Below are positions 1 to 8,084 of a DNA stretch of 64,000 nucleotides, in pieces. Made by a program: the position numbers and the translations under genes. Within the stretch, counting starts at the first letter, position 1, and each line of letters begins with the position of its first letter. Below the pieces are notes generated by a model that saw only the letters and a list, made by a program, of their open reading frames with translations, searched no databases and was not told the origin of the DNA. Source of the DNA: Segatella copri (lineage in GTDB: Bacteria > Bacteroidota > Bacteroidia > Bacteroidales > Bacteroidaceae); the NCBI RefSeq assembly GCF_009495355.1, contig NZ_VZAD01000040.1:20050-84049 (forward strand), written 5' to 3'.

Positions 1-584
1 GGCATTTTCCTTATCAATTTGACGAGTCTATAAAGGGCGCATCTGATAAGGCGGAAGAGGCTTTTAAGGAACAATATCCTGCTGTGTATAATCATATGCT
101 TCAGTATAAAGAACCATTGTCTAAGCGCAATAAGGCAGAAACAGGAATACGCTATGAATGGTATGCCATGCAACGATGGGGCGCAAAATATTGGGAGGAT
201 TTCTCAAAGCCAAAAATAGTCTGGGGAAATTTAAATCTAAAGCCAAGTTATGCAATTGTTGAAGACAATAGCTTCATAAATGCGCCATCACCAATGATTG
301 TACCTGCAAGCAGATATTTATTGGCCATCTTAAATTCAAAACTGGCTGATTACTTTATTCGACAACTTGGTGTAACTCGCAATGGTGGGTATTTTGAATA
401 CAAGCCAATGTTCATAGAACAGCTTCCTGTCCCTCAATGCCTAGATAATTCTATTCTTAAAGAAATCGATACTAATGTGGCTATTAAAAACGAGAAAATA
501 ATAGATACTATTGTGTATTCTTTGTATGGATTAAATGATAAAGAAATACAATATATAGAAAAGGGAACACAAGAAAACTATTAA
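1..584 (+). CDS. Restriction-modification protein, TaqI-like C-terminal specificity domain (5' part off window)
   Basis: The reading frame is open from the left edge of the window to a TAA at 582-584, so only the C-terminal ~190 residues are visible. The piece reads like the target-recognition domain of a combined methyltransferase/restriction enzyme (Eco57I/type IIG-like, TaqI-like specificity family). It has the conserved segment WEDFSKPKIVWGNL, the 'AILNSKLADYFIRQLG' type helix, and the 'IEQLPVP' turn that closes such domains. The catalytic NPPY methyltransferase part must lie to the left. The stop is followed at once by two more TAA codons in the same frame and then a second specificity-domain fragment. 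A homologous domain lies opposed at 904-1770 (shared EDFSKPKI motif). Family assignment is from motif memory; whether the enzyme is active cannot be judged here. Confidence 0.75.
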   Translation, partial: HFPYQFDESIKGASDKAEEAFKEQYPAVYNHMLQYKEPLSKRNKAETGIRYEWYAMQRWGAKYWEDFSKPKIVWGNLNLKPSYAIVEDNSFINAPSPMIVPASRYLLAILNSKLADYFIRQLGVTRNGGYFEYKPMFIEQLPVPQCLDNSILKEIDTNVAIKNEKIIDTIVYSLYGLNDKEIQYIEKGTQENY

Positions 585-590
585 TAATAA

Positions 591-911
591 CCAAGTTCAA
601 CGTCTATGAATTATGGACAAAATATGGTATACTTAACTGCTTTTTTGAATTCTTCTATGTTCAAATATTGTTTTCGCGATTCTTTTCCAGAGTTACAATG
701 GGGCACAAGAGAGTTAAGCAAAATCTTTTTCGATAAGATTCCAATAAAGCAGGTGTCTTTAGAACCAAATGAAGGGTTCAGAAAGATTATTAATTCTATT
801 CAATCAGATTATACAATAGAACAAACGAAATCTATAGATGACATGTTGTTCGATTTGTATAATCTGACATCAGAAGAACGTAAAATCATTAGTTATATAG
901 AGATTAAGTAA
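591..911 (+). pseudogene. Orphan C-terminal fragment of a second TaqI-like specificity domain
   Basis: After TAATAATAA (582-590) the same frame reopens and runs to 911; the first ATG is at 606. The ~100 residues (YLTAFLNSSMFKYCF, ELSKIFFDKIPI, then a tail ending LTSEERKIISYIEIK) match the last third of a TaqI-like specificity domain, the same portion that ends the preceding gene (AILNSKLADYF ... LNDKEIQYIEK). It has no N-terminal half and no methyltransferase. The best reading is a cassette end left behind by recombination, able to replace the preceding tail if DNA is exchanged. Its end overlaps the opposing specificity cassette by 8 bp, tail to tail. It could be translated as a short peptide, but nothing supports that. 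Confidence 0.6.
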
Positions 912-1770
912 AATTTTCTTCTATATAGCTTTGTTCATCAAGAGATAAGTCGTATAGCTTAAATATTTTACGACTTATCTCTTTTTCATTAGTGAGTGAT
1001 TCTCCTTTAATAAGCTCTTCTAAGAGTCTTTTGAAAATCAAGTTCATTTCCGACCCAACTTGAGGTATTTGTATTGGCTCAATTGCTTGTACACTAACTA
1101 GCAAATCACCTGTACCTGTCTTCGGGGCATCTTTAAGCAAATAATGTCCAATTGGTGAATTTAATACACAACAGACATATTCAATGTTTATGCCCGTAGC
1201 AAAACATGTACTGTCAAGTCCTAAAAAGTCATTATCGCTATAACAGAATCGAAGTATCGAGCCTACTCTTTTCCAAAGAATTTTTGGCTTAGAAAAATCC
1301 TCCAAATAAGCGCAATTCCTAAGGTTATATGGCGTTTCTCCTTTGTCGGCTCTCTTTGAAATCTTATCCCAATATTGATCAAGATGAGCTTTAACAGCAG
1401 GATAGTCCTCAATATGAATACGTTCCAACTTGCCGCGAATACCATTGTGTGTATTAATTAGCCACAAGTTTGCCCAGTTATATCCATACCGTTTGATATC
1501 CCTGCCTCGCAGAATCGGTCGTATAAGTTCAGCCGTCCGTTCACGTTCATCCTCGGATTGGCAGTTGGCAAGAATCTCTTCACGCTTTTCCGTTGAGATA
1601 ATAAATGCCTCATTATAACCAGTAAGCACACCACGGTAGATATTTATATCCCAATCTTTGAGCGGAGTGCCTACGGCTTCTATCTTACGCTTTATGCTCT
1701 GTTCTATTGGTGACAATATTACCCAACTGTCGCTATTCGCAAATTCACATACAGAACCGCTCTGCTGCAC
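904..1770 (-). CDS. Promoterless TaqI-like specificity cassette, opposed to the restriction gene
   Basis: This 288-residue frame holds a full target-recognition region: EFANSDSWVILSPIEQSIKRK near the N-terminus, 'IYRGVLTGYNEAFII', 'IIRPILRGRDIKRY'-like text (LIRPILRGRDIKRYGYNWAN), 'YPAVKAHLDQYWDKISKRAD', 'EDFSKPKILWKRVGS', and the 'LNSPIGHYLLKDAPKTGTGD' block. These are signatures of the C-terminal half of Eco57I/TaqI-like methyltransferase-restriction proteins. The only possible start is a GTG at 1770; nine codons further up is a TGA, and the homology seems to run up to the end of the recombinase gene. No methyltransferase motif precedes it. It therefore looks like a silent cassette that becomes expressed when inverted onto the gene entering from the left. 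It lies 14 bp downstream of the serine recombinase. Confidence 0.7.
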   Translation of the reverse strand: MQQSGSVCEFANSDSWVILSPIEQSIKRKIEAVGTPLKDWDINIYRGVLTGYNEAFIISTEKREEILANCQSEDERERTAELIRPILRGRDIKRYGYNWANLWLINTHNGIRGKLERIHIEDYPAVKAHLDQYWDKISKRADKGETPYNLRNCAYLEDFSKPKILWKRVGSILRFCYSDNDFLGLDSTCFATGINIEYVCCVLNSPIGHYLLKDAPKTGTGDLLVSVQAIEPIQIPQVGSEMNLIFKRLLEELIKGESLTNEKEISRKIFKLYDLSLDEQSYIEENFT

Positions 1771-1784
1771 GAAAACGCTCAGTT

Positions 1785-2390
1785 CTATTCAGATAAAAAA
1801 TGCTTGATATAACGATCAAGAGTATTTCTGTCAACCTTACACAGCGTTGCAATTTTGCGCTTCGAAACATTCGCTTTAAGCAGTTCTCGAATAAGTGTTT
1901 CTTTTCCGTGTAACTTGTATTTCTCGGGAGCACTCTTTCGCCCTTTTGGTCTGCCAAGTATAACGCCCTCTGCTTTTTTACGCGCCAAAGCTTCCTTGGT
2001 TCGCTGACTGATAAGGTTGCGCTCTATCTCGGCAGACAAACCAAAAGCAAAGGCGAGCACTTTGCTTTGGATGTCGTCACCAAGGCGATAGTTGTCCTTG
2101 ATAGTCCACACACGACATTCCTTTGTCATGCAAATATTCAGAATCTCCATTATCATGAACAAGTTGCGACCAAGGCGGGAAAGCTCAGCACAAATGATGA
2201 GATCGTCTTTTTGTACTCGCTTCAGAAGTTTTCCCAGCTCTCGTTTGTTGTATGCTTTCGTTCCACTGATGGTTTCCTCAATCCAACCATCAATCACAAG
2301 TTTGTTGCGTTCGCAGAATTTGTTGATTTCAAAACGTTGGTTCTCTACTGTCTGTCTGTCGCTGCTGACTCTAATGTAACCGTAAATCAT
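1785..2390 (-). CDS. Small serine recombinase (resolvase/invertase family)
   Basis: A 201-residue protein beginning MIYGYIRVSSDRQT, the catalytic N-terminus of serine recombinases (nucleophile among Ser9/Ser10). LSRLGRN carries the conserved active-site arginines near residue 70, and FAFGLSAEIERNLISQRTKEAL forms the long E helix. GRPKGRK leads to a C-terminal helix-turn-helix (residues ~165-200, SKRKIATLCKVDRNTLDRYIKHF). Size and layout match Hin/Pin-type invertases and Tn3-type resolvases, not the large serine integrases. The stop at 1785 is directly followed by the silent specificity cassette. The protein is inferred to invert or exchange the specificity modules of this locus; its crossover sites were not identified. 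It could instead be a remnant of a mobile element. Confidence 0.9.
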   Translation of the reverse strand: MIYGYIRVSSDRQTVENQRFEINKFCERNKLVIDGWIEETISGTKAYNKRELGKLLKRVQKDDLIICAELSRLGRNLFMIMEILNICMTKECRVWTIKDNYRLGDDIQSKVLAFAFGLSAEIERNLISQRTKEALARKKAEGVILGRPKGRKSAPEKYKLHGKETLIRELLKANVSKRKIATLCKVDRNTLDRYIKHFLSE

Positions 2391-2475
2391 AATTATTCAT
2401 TTGTAAAGTTTAAAATAATAAATAAGCGATTAACAAGCGCATAACAAAGGCATAAGAAACAAGGACCCCATAAAC

Positions 2476-2513
2476 GCAAAAAGCGTGCAACTCATTGAGC
2501 TGCACGCTTTTGC
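2476..2513 (-). terminator. Rho-independent terminator after dnaK
   Basis: A strong hairpin with arms AGCGTGCA / TGCACGCT, extended inward by CTC/GAG and outward by A/T-rich pairing. It lies 32 bp downstream of the dnaK stop on the minus strand. The flanking A and T runs would let it act in both directions, separating dnaK from the recombinase. Confidence 0.8.
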
Positions 2514-2544
2514 TTATTATTTATTATGTATTTACCTTTCGGCA

Positions 2545-4458
2545 TTACTTCACCTCCTCAAAGTCGGCGTCCTGAACATCCTGAGCGCCATCATTAGCAC
2601 CCTGTGACTGCTGACCGCCCTGAGCACCCTGTGCACCCTGAGGACCTGCCTGCTGACCACCCTGGTACATCTGCTGAGAAGCAGCCTGCATTACGGTGTT
2701 CAAGTTGTTGATGGCAGTATCGATAGCTGCAACATCACCAGCCTTGTGAGCATCCTTCAACTGCTGCAATGCCTGCTCGATGCCTGGCTTCTTGTCTGCT
2801 GGAATCTTATCACCGTTATCCTTCAAGAAGTTTTCGGTGGTGAAGATCATAGAGTCTGCCTGGTTCATCTTGTCAATCTTCTCGCGCTCAGCCTTATCAG
2901 CAGCAGCGTTCTGCTCTGCCTCAGCCTTCATGCGGTTGATCTCGTCCTCGCTCAAACCAGATGAAGCCTCGATACGGATGCTCTGCTCCTTACCAGTAGC
3001 CTTATCCTTGGCTGATACGTTCAAGATACCGTTGGCATCGATATCGAAGGTAACCTCAATCTGAGGAACACCACGACGAGCTGGAGCAATACCTGTCAAG
3101 TTGAACTGACCGATACTCTTGTTCTGAGCTGCCATTGGACGCTCACCCTGCAGTACGTGGATAGTTACCTCTGTCTGGTTGTCGGCTGCTGTAGAGAATA
3201 CCTCGCTCTTCTTACAAGGAATAGTTGTATTAGCATCGATAAGCTTAGTCATCACACCACCCATAGTCTCGATACCGAGAGTCAATGGAGTAACGTCGAG
3301 CAATACGATGTCGCCAACACCCTCTTCCTTGTTCAGGATGGCACCCTGGATAGCTGCACCTACTGCTACTACCTCATCTGGGTTAACACCCTTAGAAGGC
3401 TCCTTGCCGAAGTAGTTCTTTACGAGTGTCTGAACGGCTGGGATACGGCTTGAACCACCAACCAAGATAACCTCGTCGATATCTGATGTAGAGAGCTTAG
3501 CGTCACGAACTGCATTCTGGCAAGGTACAAGACAAGCCTGAATCAGGTTGTGAGCCAACTGCTCAAACTGTGCACGAGTCAAAGTCTTAACCAAGTGCTT
3601 TGGCATACCGTCAACGGCTGTGATGTAAGGCAAGTTGATTTCTGTAGATGTAGAGCTTGACAACTCAATCTTAGCCTTCTCAGCTGCTTCCTTCAAACGC
3701 TGCATAGCCATAGGATCCTTGCGGAGATCTACGCCTTCCTCAGCCTTGAAACCATCAGCCAACCAGTTGATGATTACCTGATCGAAGTCATCACCACCCA
3801 GGTGAGTATCACCATTTGTAGAAAGTACCTCGAATACGCCGCCACCGAACTCCAAGATAGAGATATCGAATGTACCACCACCCAAGTCGAATACGGCGAT
3901 CTTCATATCCTTGTTAGCCTTGTCAACGCCATAAGCCAAAGCTGCGGCTGTAGGCTCATTGACAATACGCTGAACGTTGAGACCTGCAATCTGACCAGCC
4001 TCCTTAGTTGCCTGACGCTGTGAGTCAGAGAAGTAAGCAGGAACGGTGATAACAGCATCTGTAACCTCCTGTCCGAGATAATCCTCTGCTGTCTTCTTCA
4101 TCTTCTGGAGAACCATCGCAGAAATCTCCTGTGGAGTATATTTGCGACCCTCGATTTCAACACGTGGATAACCACCCTCGTTTACTACTGTGTAAGGCAT
4201 TGCCTCAGCTTCCTTCTGGCTCTGAGCGTATGTCTCACCCATGAAACGCTTGATAGAATATACAGTGTTCTTAGGGTTTGTGATGGCCTGACGCTTAGCA
4301 GGATCACCTACCTTGCGGTCACCATCCTTAACGAAACCTACTACTGATGGAGTAGTACGCTTACCTTCACTGTTAGCGATTACAACTGGTTCGCTACCTT
4401 CGAAAACGGCAACACAACTGTTTGTGGTACCCAAGTCAATTCCAATTACTTTTCCCAT
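2545..4458 (-). CDS. dnaK: Chaperone DnaK (Hsp70)
   Basis: A 637-residue ATP-dependent chaperone that binds exposed hydrophobic segments of client proteins in the cytoplasm. The sequence starts [21 protein letters not shown] (phosphate-1 loop) and contains [27 protein letters not shown] (phosphate-2 loop), [14 protein letters not shown] (adenosine motif) and [13 protein letters not shown] at the linker into the peptide-binding domain. The tail is glutamine/glycine rich (residues ~600-625) and ends in an acidic DADFEEVK, typical of DnaK. Length is normal for the family. The gene stands alone: no grpE or dnaJ is adjacent. A hairpin terminator follows. The upstream 130 bp must hold the promoter, but no clean TAnnTTTG box was found, so a stress-type promoter is possible. 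Confidence 0.98.
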   Translation of the reverse strand: MGKVIGIDLGTTNSCVAVFEGSEPVVIANSEGKRTTPSVVGFVKDGDRKVGDPAKRQAITNPKNTVYSIKRFMGETYAQSQKEAEAMPYTVVNEGGYPRVEIEGRKYTPQEISAMVLQKMKKTAEDYLGQEVTDAVITVPAYFSDSQRQATKEAGQIAGLNVQRIVNEPTAAALAYGVDKANKDMKIAVFDLGGGTFDISILEFGGGVFEVLSTNGDTHLGGDDFDQVIINWLADGFKAEEGVDLRKDPMAMQRLKEAAEKAKIELSSSTSTEINLPYITAVDGMPKHLVKTLTRAQFEQLAHNLIQACLVPCQNAVRDAKLSTSDIDEVILVGGSSRIPAVQTLVKNYFGKEPSKGVNPDEVVAVGAAIQGAILNKEEGVGDIVLLDVTPLTLGIETMGGVMTKLIDANTTIPCKKSEVFSTAADNQTEVTIHVLQGERPMAAQNKSIGQFNLTGIAPARRGVPQIEVTFDIDANGILNVSAKDKATGKEQSIRIEASSGLSEDEINRMKAEAEQNAAADKAEREKIDKMNQADSMIFTTENFLKDNGDKIPADKKPGIEQALQQLKDAHKAGDVAAIDTAINNLNTVMQAASQQMYQGGQQAGPQGAQGAQGGQQSQGANDGAQDVQDADFEEVK

Positions 4459-4591
4459 AATTATTTTGTTTTTATTTTTTTCGTTATTAATATGTTATAA
4501 AATCTCATTAACACCCAGACTGGAAGTTTGCCGAAGATATGCATCTATCGGGAGCCTCATCTCTAAGTGTTTACGCTACCTATAATAACAA

Positions 4592-4623
4592 AGCGTGTGC
4601 CAATGGTAATATTGACACACGCT
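4592..4623 (-). terminator. Terminator hairpin after the small conserved protein
   Basis: Inverted arms AGCGTGTG / CACACGCT with an inner CAAT/ATTG pairing, followed on the minus strand by TTTGTTATT. It lies 38 bp beyond the stop of the 4661-4915 gene and upstream of dnaK. Confidence 0.65.
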
Positions 4624-4660
4624 GGCTGACAAATTGTCATAAGTTGCTATTTTCTTCTTT

Positions 4661-4915
4661 CTACAACATGCCGTCGAGTTGATTGATGGCATGGCGCATA
4701 TCTTGCTCGAAAGTAGTATGGTCGAGCAGATAATGCGGAGTGCCATTAGCCAACAACTGGTAGAGCGCGGGGTTCATCCCATCTACATATTGGCTGATGG
4801 CATATTCTATATCATCACGCTGAGTGGGACTGGTGGAATATTCATACACACGCAACTTCTGATGGAAGAAGCAATAGGCCGACTCGATGCTGTCCTTGGT
4901 GAAATCTATATTCAT
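4661..4915 (-). CDS. Small conserved protein of unknown function
   Basis: An 84-residue protein without signal peptide or membrane segment, reading MNIDFTKDSIESAYCFFHQK at the start and FEQDMRHAINQLDGML at the end. It is rich in aromatic and acidic residues and predicted to be helical. The frame extends up to 4987, but a Bacteroidetes -7 box (TACTTTTG, 4944-4951) lies inside that extension. Transcription would begin near 4937, so the ATG at 4915 is the sensible start and gives a ~22-nt leader. It has its own promoter and its own terminator, so it is a single-gene unit upstream of dnaK. The function is not recognised; similarity to family proteins in related Prevotella is likely but untested. 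Confidence 0.7.
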   Translation of the reverse strand: MNIDFTKDSIESAYCFFHQKLRVYEYSTSPTQRDDIEYAISQYVDGMNPALYQLLANGTPHYLLDHTTFEQDMRHAINQLDGML

Positions 4916-4943
4916 TTTGTTTTGACTTTTCGATAACATGATA

Positions 4944-4951
4944 CAAAAGTA
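4944..4951 (-). promoter_or_regulatory. -7 promoter element (TACTTTTG) of the small conserved gene
   Basis: Matches the Bacteroidetes TAnnTTTG -7 consensus on the minus strand, 29 bp before the ATG at 4915. No convincing -33 TTTG was seen. It decides the start codon of the gene downstream. Confidence 0.55.
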
Positions 4952-5100
4952 ACAAGAAAAACCTAAAAAGCCATACTTCCACATCACTTTTTAGGTTTTA
5001 TTCCATTTTATGAGTTCTGGGAATTTATGGGTCCTGGGGATTTACCTCATAGGTTATTTATAATATGTGATATTACTGTCAAGTTTCGCACCTTCAGTAG

Positions 5101-5226
5101 AAAAGAAAATCCCAATTAGGGAAAACTTGTCAATCAACTGACAAAATATTTTTTCCTAACTGGGAATTTCTTTTTTCTCAACTATAGATAATAGGTTTCC
5201 GCATACATATATATATGCAAGAAGCC
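5101..5226. repeat. Nested palindromes in the intergenic region after the M16 peptidase gene
   Basis: Two structures fill this ~260-bp gap. The first (5102-5174) pairs GAAAATCCCAATTAGGGAAAA-like text on the left with TTTTCCTAACTGGGAATTTC on the right, around an inner perfect TTGTCA/TGACAA pair (5127-5132, 5139-5144). The second (5194-5226) pairs GGTTTCCGCAT with ATGCAAGAAGCC around an AT-rich loop and sits 22 bp past the peptidase stop, where it could act as a terminator. Nothing coding is seen in 4988-5247. Confidence 0.5.
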
Positions 5227-5247
5227 GAACTATCTTTTTTCTGATCC

Positions 5248-8061
5248 TTACTCCGAGAGCATGGTAACCTCTACACGATGATTCTGCTTCAACAACTCCT
5301 TAGCCATTTTCTGCACATCAGAAGCTGTCAGGTTGTCCACCATCTTGCAGTAATCCTTGTCGAAGTCGGCATCGTCGTCGAGCTGGTGCCAGATGACGTA
5401 GTTCCAGTAGTCGTTGGTGATTGCCATCTGTCCGTATTGCTTCTTCAGATACTTCTTCACCTTATCCATACTGCTTGCCACAGGACCATGGTCGGCGATG
5501 TTCAGGAGTTGCTTGTAGATGACAGGATTCAGTTCCTCATAACGCTTAGGGTCGCTCTTGTAGGAAATACGAAGCAAGGCATTCGGATTGTCCTCCTTCT
5601 CGAGGTTGAAGCTTACTCCCACTCCGTATGTTCCTCCCTTCTCCTCACGTACCGAGTCGGTGTAAGCTATCTGGAGGACACGGGTCAACACGTCGAGCGC
5701 CAAGTCGTTCTTCGGCGAGAATGGGACGTTGGCAGTATAGAACACGCTCACGTTGGCAAGCGGAGTCTCCTGCTTATGCACGAACTTCACCACCTCGTTC
5801 TTCTTCACAATCTGAGGCACGTTGACCTTGTTGCTCTTCTCTGCCTTGTGGGTAGAAGGCAGGGTGGCGAGATACTGGCAGAGCAACGGACGAAGCTGCG
5901 CCATATCGACCTTGCCGATGAAGACGGTATTGAAGTTGCTCGCATCGCTGAAACGCTCACGATAGATTTCGAAGATGCGGTTGTAATCCGCTTTTTTTGC
6001 AATCTCCACGGTTACAGGAGCCATACGCACATTGTGGTCGTACAGAGTAGCCGAGAGGGAGTCATTGTAGACAACCTTCGAACTGGCGTTGCGGTTCTTC
6101 AGGAGCGAAAGGTTGCGGTTCATCATTCCCTCGAACGCCATGCTGTCCTTGCGAGGAGCAGTGAAATAGAGATGAGCCAACTGAAGCATCGTTTCCAAGT
6201 CTTTTACTGACGAGGTACCTGTGATGCGCTGTCCCTCGCTGGTGATGGAAGGAGCCAACTTCAAGGACTTTCCGGCCAATGCCTTGCGAAGACGAGTGGC
6301 CGTGAAGTCGCCCACGCCCGCCTCCGTGATGGAACCACTCAGGAAGGCGAAGTTAGGGATGTCCTCATCGCCATAGACGGAAGTACCTCCCTCGCCTCTC
6401 ATGCTCATAGTGATTTGGTCGGCTTGATAGTCGGTGGACTTCACATACACCTTCATGCCATTGCTCAAGACAATCTCCGTCATGCCAAACTTGCCGTATG
6501 GCTTCTCCGATACAATCTTGCCAGGTGCAGGCAAGGCCGCCATCAAGGTAGCTGGTACTTGCTCCTCCTGGTAAGCGTCGTAACGCTTCTGCTGTGCGGC
6601 AAGCACGGTGTTCTCAATTTCCGATTCCGAAGGAACCACGAAACCATCCTTGTCGGGTCCATACATGATGAACACCTGGTTTTTGTCGGTGATTATCTCG
6701 CCCACTTGACTATTTACCTCGTCAAGACTCACCTCGCCATCAAACAGTTTCACCAACTGGAGGTTGTAAGTAGGGGTCAAGATAGGCTCTCCCTCCAAGA
6801 AGTTGTTCACGCACTGGCTCACATAGTGAGAGTTCTTATAGTCTTTCTCCATCTTCAGTTGTCGCTCGGCAGCATTGAGATAGAGCTTCTTGGCACGTTC
6901 CAGCTCACTCTGTGTAAAGCCATGCTGACGGGCACGTTCCACCTCACCTACGGCTACCGAAACACCACCCAGTACATTGTCCTGCTTGCAACTGATGCTC
7001 AGGCTGAAGGCATCCTTGGTGCGGGAAACGAAGAACGCACCGTTCTTCACCGTCGCACTCATGAAAGGCGGATTGGCCACTTGCTTTTTCTCCGAAAGGC
7101 GACCATTGAGCATATAGGTGATTAAGCCGTTGATGTAATCCTCACGCTGATATTTCACGCTGTTTTTCTCGCTGTCTGGAGTGGCCTCGCTCTTCATGTA
7201 GAGATGACCGAGGATGATAGGCTGCTCCTTGTCCTTCTCGATGGCGACAATCATCTTGTCGTTGTCAGCGACAGGATAATAGATGCGCTCGGCAGGGTTC
7301 TTGTGTGCCTTAATCTTACCAAAGAGCTTTTGGATTTTTCTCTCCATCATATCCACGTCGAAGTCGCCCACGACCACGATGGCCTGCAAGTCGGGGCGAT
7401 ACCACTTCTGATAGTAGTCACGCAGGTCCTGGTAAGGGAAGTTATCCACAATGTCCATATTGCCGATAGGCAGACAGTCCTCATACTTGCTGCCCTTGTA
7501 AATCTTAGGCATCACATTCTCCATCATGCGCTGCATGGCCATGCCCGTGCGGCGGTTGCGCCATTCCTCGTGGATGACGCCACGCTCCTTGTCTATCTCC
7601 TTGGGTTCAAGGTTGATAAACTGGCTCCAGTCGTTGAGCACCAAGAGGCAGGAGTCGATGATACCTTCGCGCTTGATGGGAGCCGAACCGATGTGATAAA
7701 CCGTCTGGTCAACCGAAGTATAGGCATTGAGGTTGGTACCAAACTTCACACCGATGGTCTCGCACCAAGGCACGATGCCCAGTTGCTTGCCCTTTCCGGG
7801 GAAGTGCTTGGTACCATTGAACGCCATATGCTCCAGGAAGTGAGCCAAGCCACGCTGGCGAGGTTCCTCCAAGATGGAGCCCACACGCTGGGCTATATAA
7901 AAGTCGGCAAGTCCTGCCTCCTTGGCATTATGACGAATGTAGTAAGTGAGTCCGTTCTTCAACTTGCCCTGACGGATGGATGCATCCTGCTCCACAGTTT
8001 GAGCAAACAAAGATGCAGGAGCTAAGAGAAGAAGGAACAGGCTTAGAATTTGTTTCTTCAT
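5248..8061 (-). CDS. Secreted M16-family zinc metallopeptidase (pitrilysin-like, full length)
   Basis: A 937-residue protein with a Sec signal peptide (MKKQILSLFLLLLAPASLFAQ). The inverted zinc motif HFLEH is at residues 74-78, and the downstream glutamate ligand lies in GVIHEEWRNRR (~residue 158). The protein carries both halves of the M16 clamshell: a second, inactive copy starts near residue 525 (KFGMTEIVLSNGMKVYVKSTD) and includes the GGTYGVGV R/Y-type substrate motif near residue 835. It should act in the periplasm or at the cell surface on peptides. It is the last gene of a five-gene unit, 23 bp after the type IX-secreted protein. The context suggests it processes a peptide or protein handled by the TonB receptor of the same operon; this is inference. 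Confidence 0.93.
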   Translation of the reverse strand: MKKQILSLFLLLLAPASLFAQTVEQDASIRQGKLKNGLTYYIRHNAKEAGLADFYIAQRVGSILEEPRQRGLAHFLEHMAFNGTKHFPGKGKQLGIVPWCETIGVKFGTNLNAYTSVDQTVYHIGSAPIKREGIIDSCLLVLNDWSQFINLEPKEIDKERGVIHEEWRNRRTGMAMQRMMENVMPKIYKGSKYEDCLPIGNMDIVDNFPYQDLRDYYQKWYRPDLQAIVVVGDFDVDMMERKIQKLFGKIKAHKNPAERIYYPVADNDKMIVAIEKDKEQPIILGHLYMKSEATPDSEKNSVKYQREDYINGLITYMLNGRLSEKKQVANPPFMSATVKNGAFFVSRTKDAFSLSISCKQDNVLGGVSVAVGEVERARQHGFTQSELERAKKLYLNAAERQLKMEKDYKNSHYVSQCVNNFLEGEPILTPTYNLQLVKLFDGEVSLDEVNSQVGEIITDKNQVFIMYGPDKDGFVVPSESEIENTVLAAQQKRYDAYQEEQVPATLMAALPAPGKIVSEKPYGKFGMTEIVLSNGMKVYVKSTDYQADQITMSMRGEGGTSVYGDEDIPNFAFLSGSITEAGVGDFTATRLRKALAGKSLKLAPSITSEGQRITGTSSVKDLETMLQLAHLYFTAPRKDSMAFEGMMNRNLSLLKNRNASSKVVYNDSLSATLYDHNVRMAPVTVEIAKKADYNRIFEIYRERFSDASNFNTVFIGKVDMAQLRPLLCQYLATLPSTHKAEKSNKVNVPQIVKKNEVVKFVHKQETPLANVSVFYTANVPFSPKNDLALDVLTRVLQIAYTDSVREEKGGTYGVGVSFNLEKEDNPNALLRISYKSDPKRYEELNPVIYKQLLNIADHGPVASSMDKVKKYLKKQYGQMAITNDYWNYVIWHQLDDDADFDKDYCKMVDNLTASDVQKMAKELLKQNHRVEVTMLSE

Positions 8062-8084
8062 TTAAAAAGAGTATTATACAATAA

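Noticed and set aside
5278..8025. Long open frames on the plus strand opposite the M16 peptidase
   Set aside because: They are antisense shadows of a gene with signal peptide and zinc motif; they lack promoters and recognisable domains.
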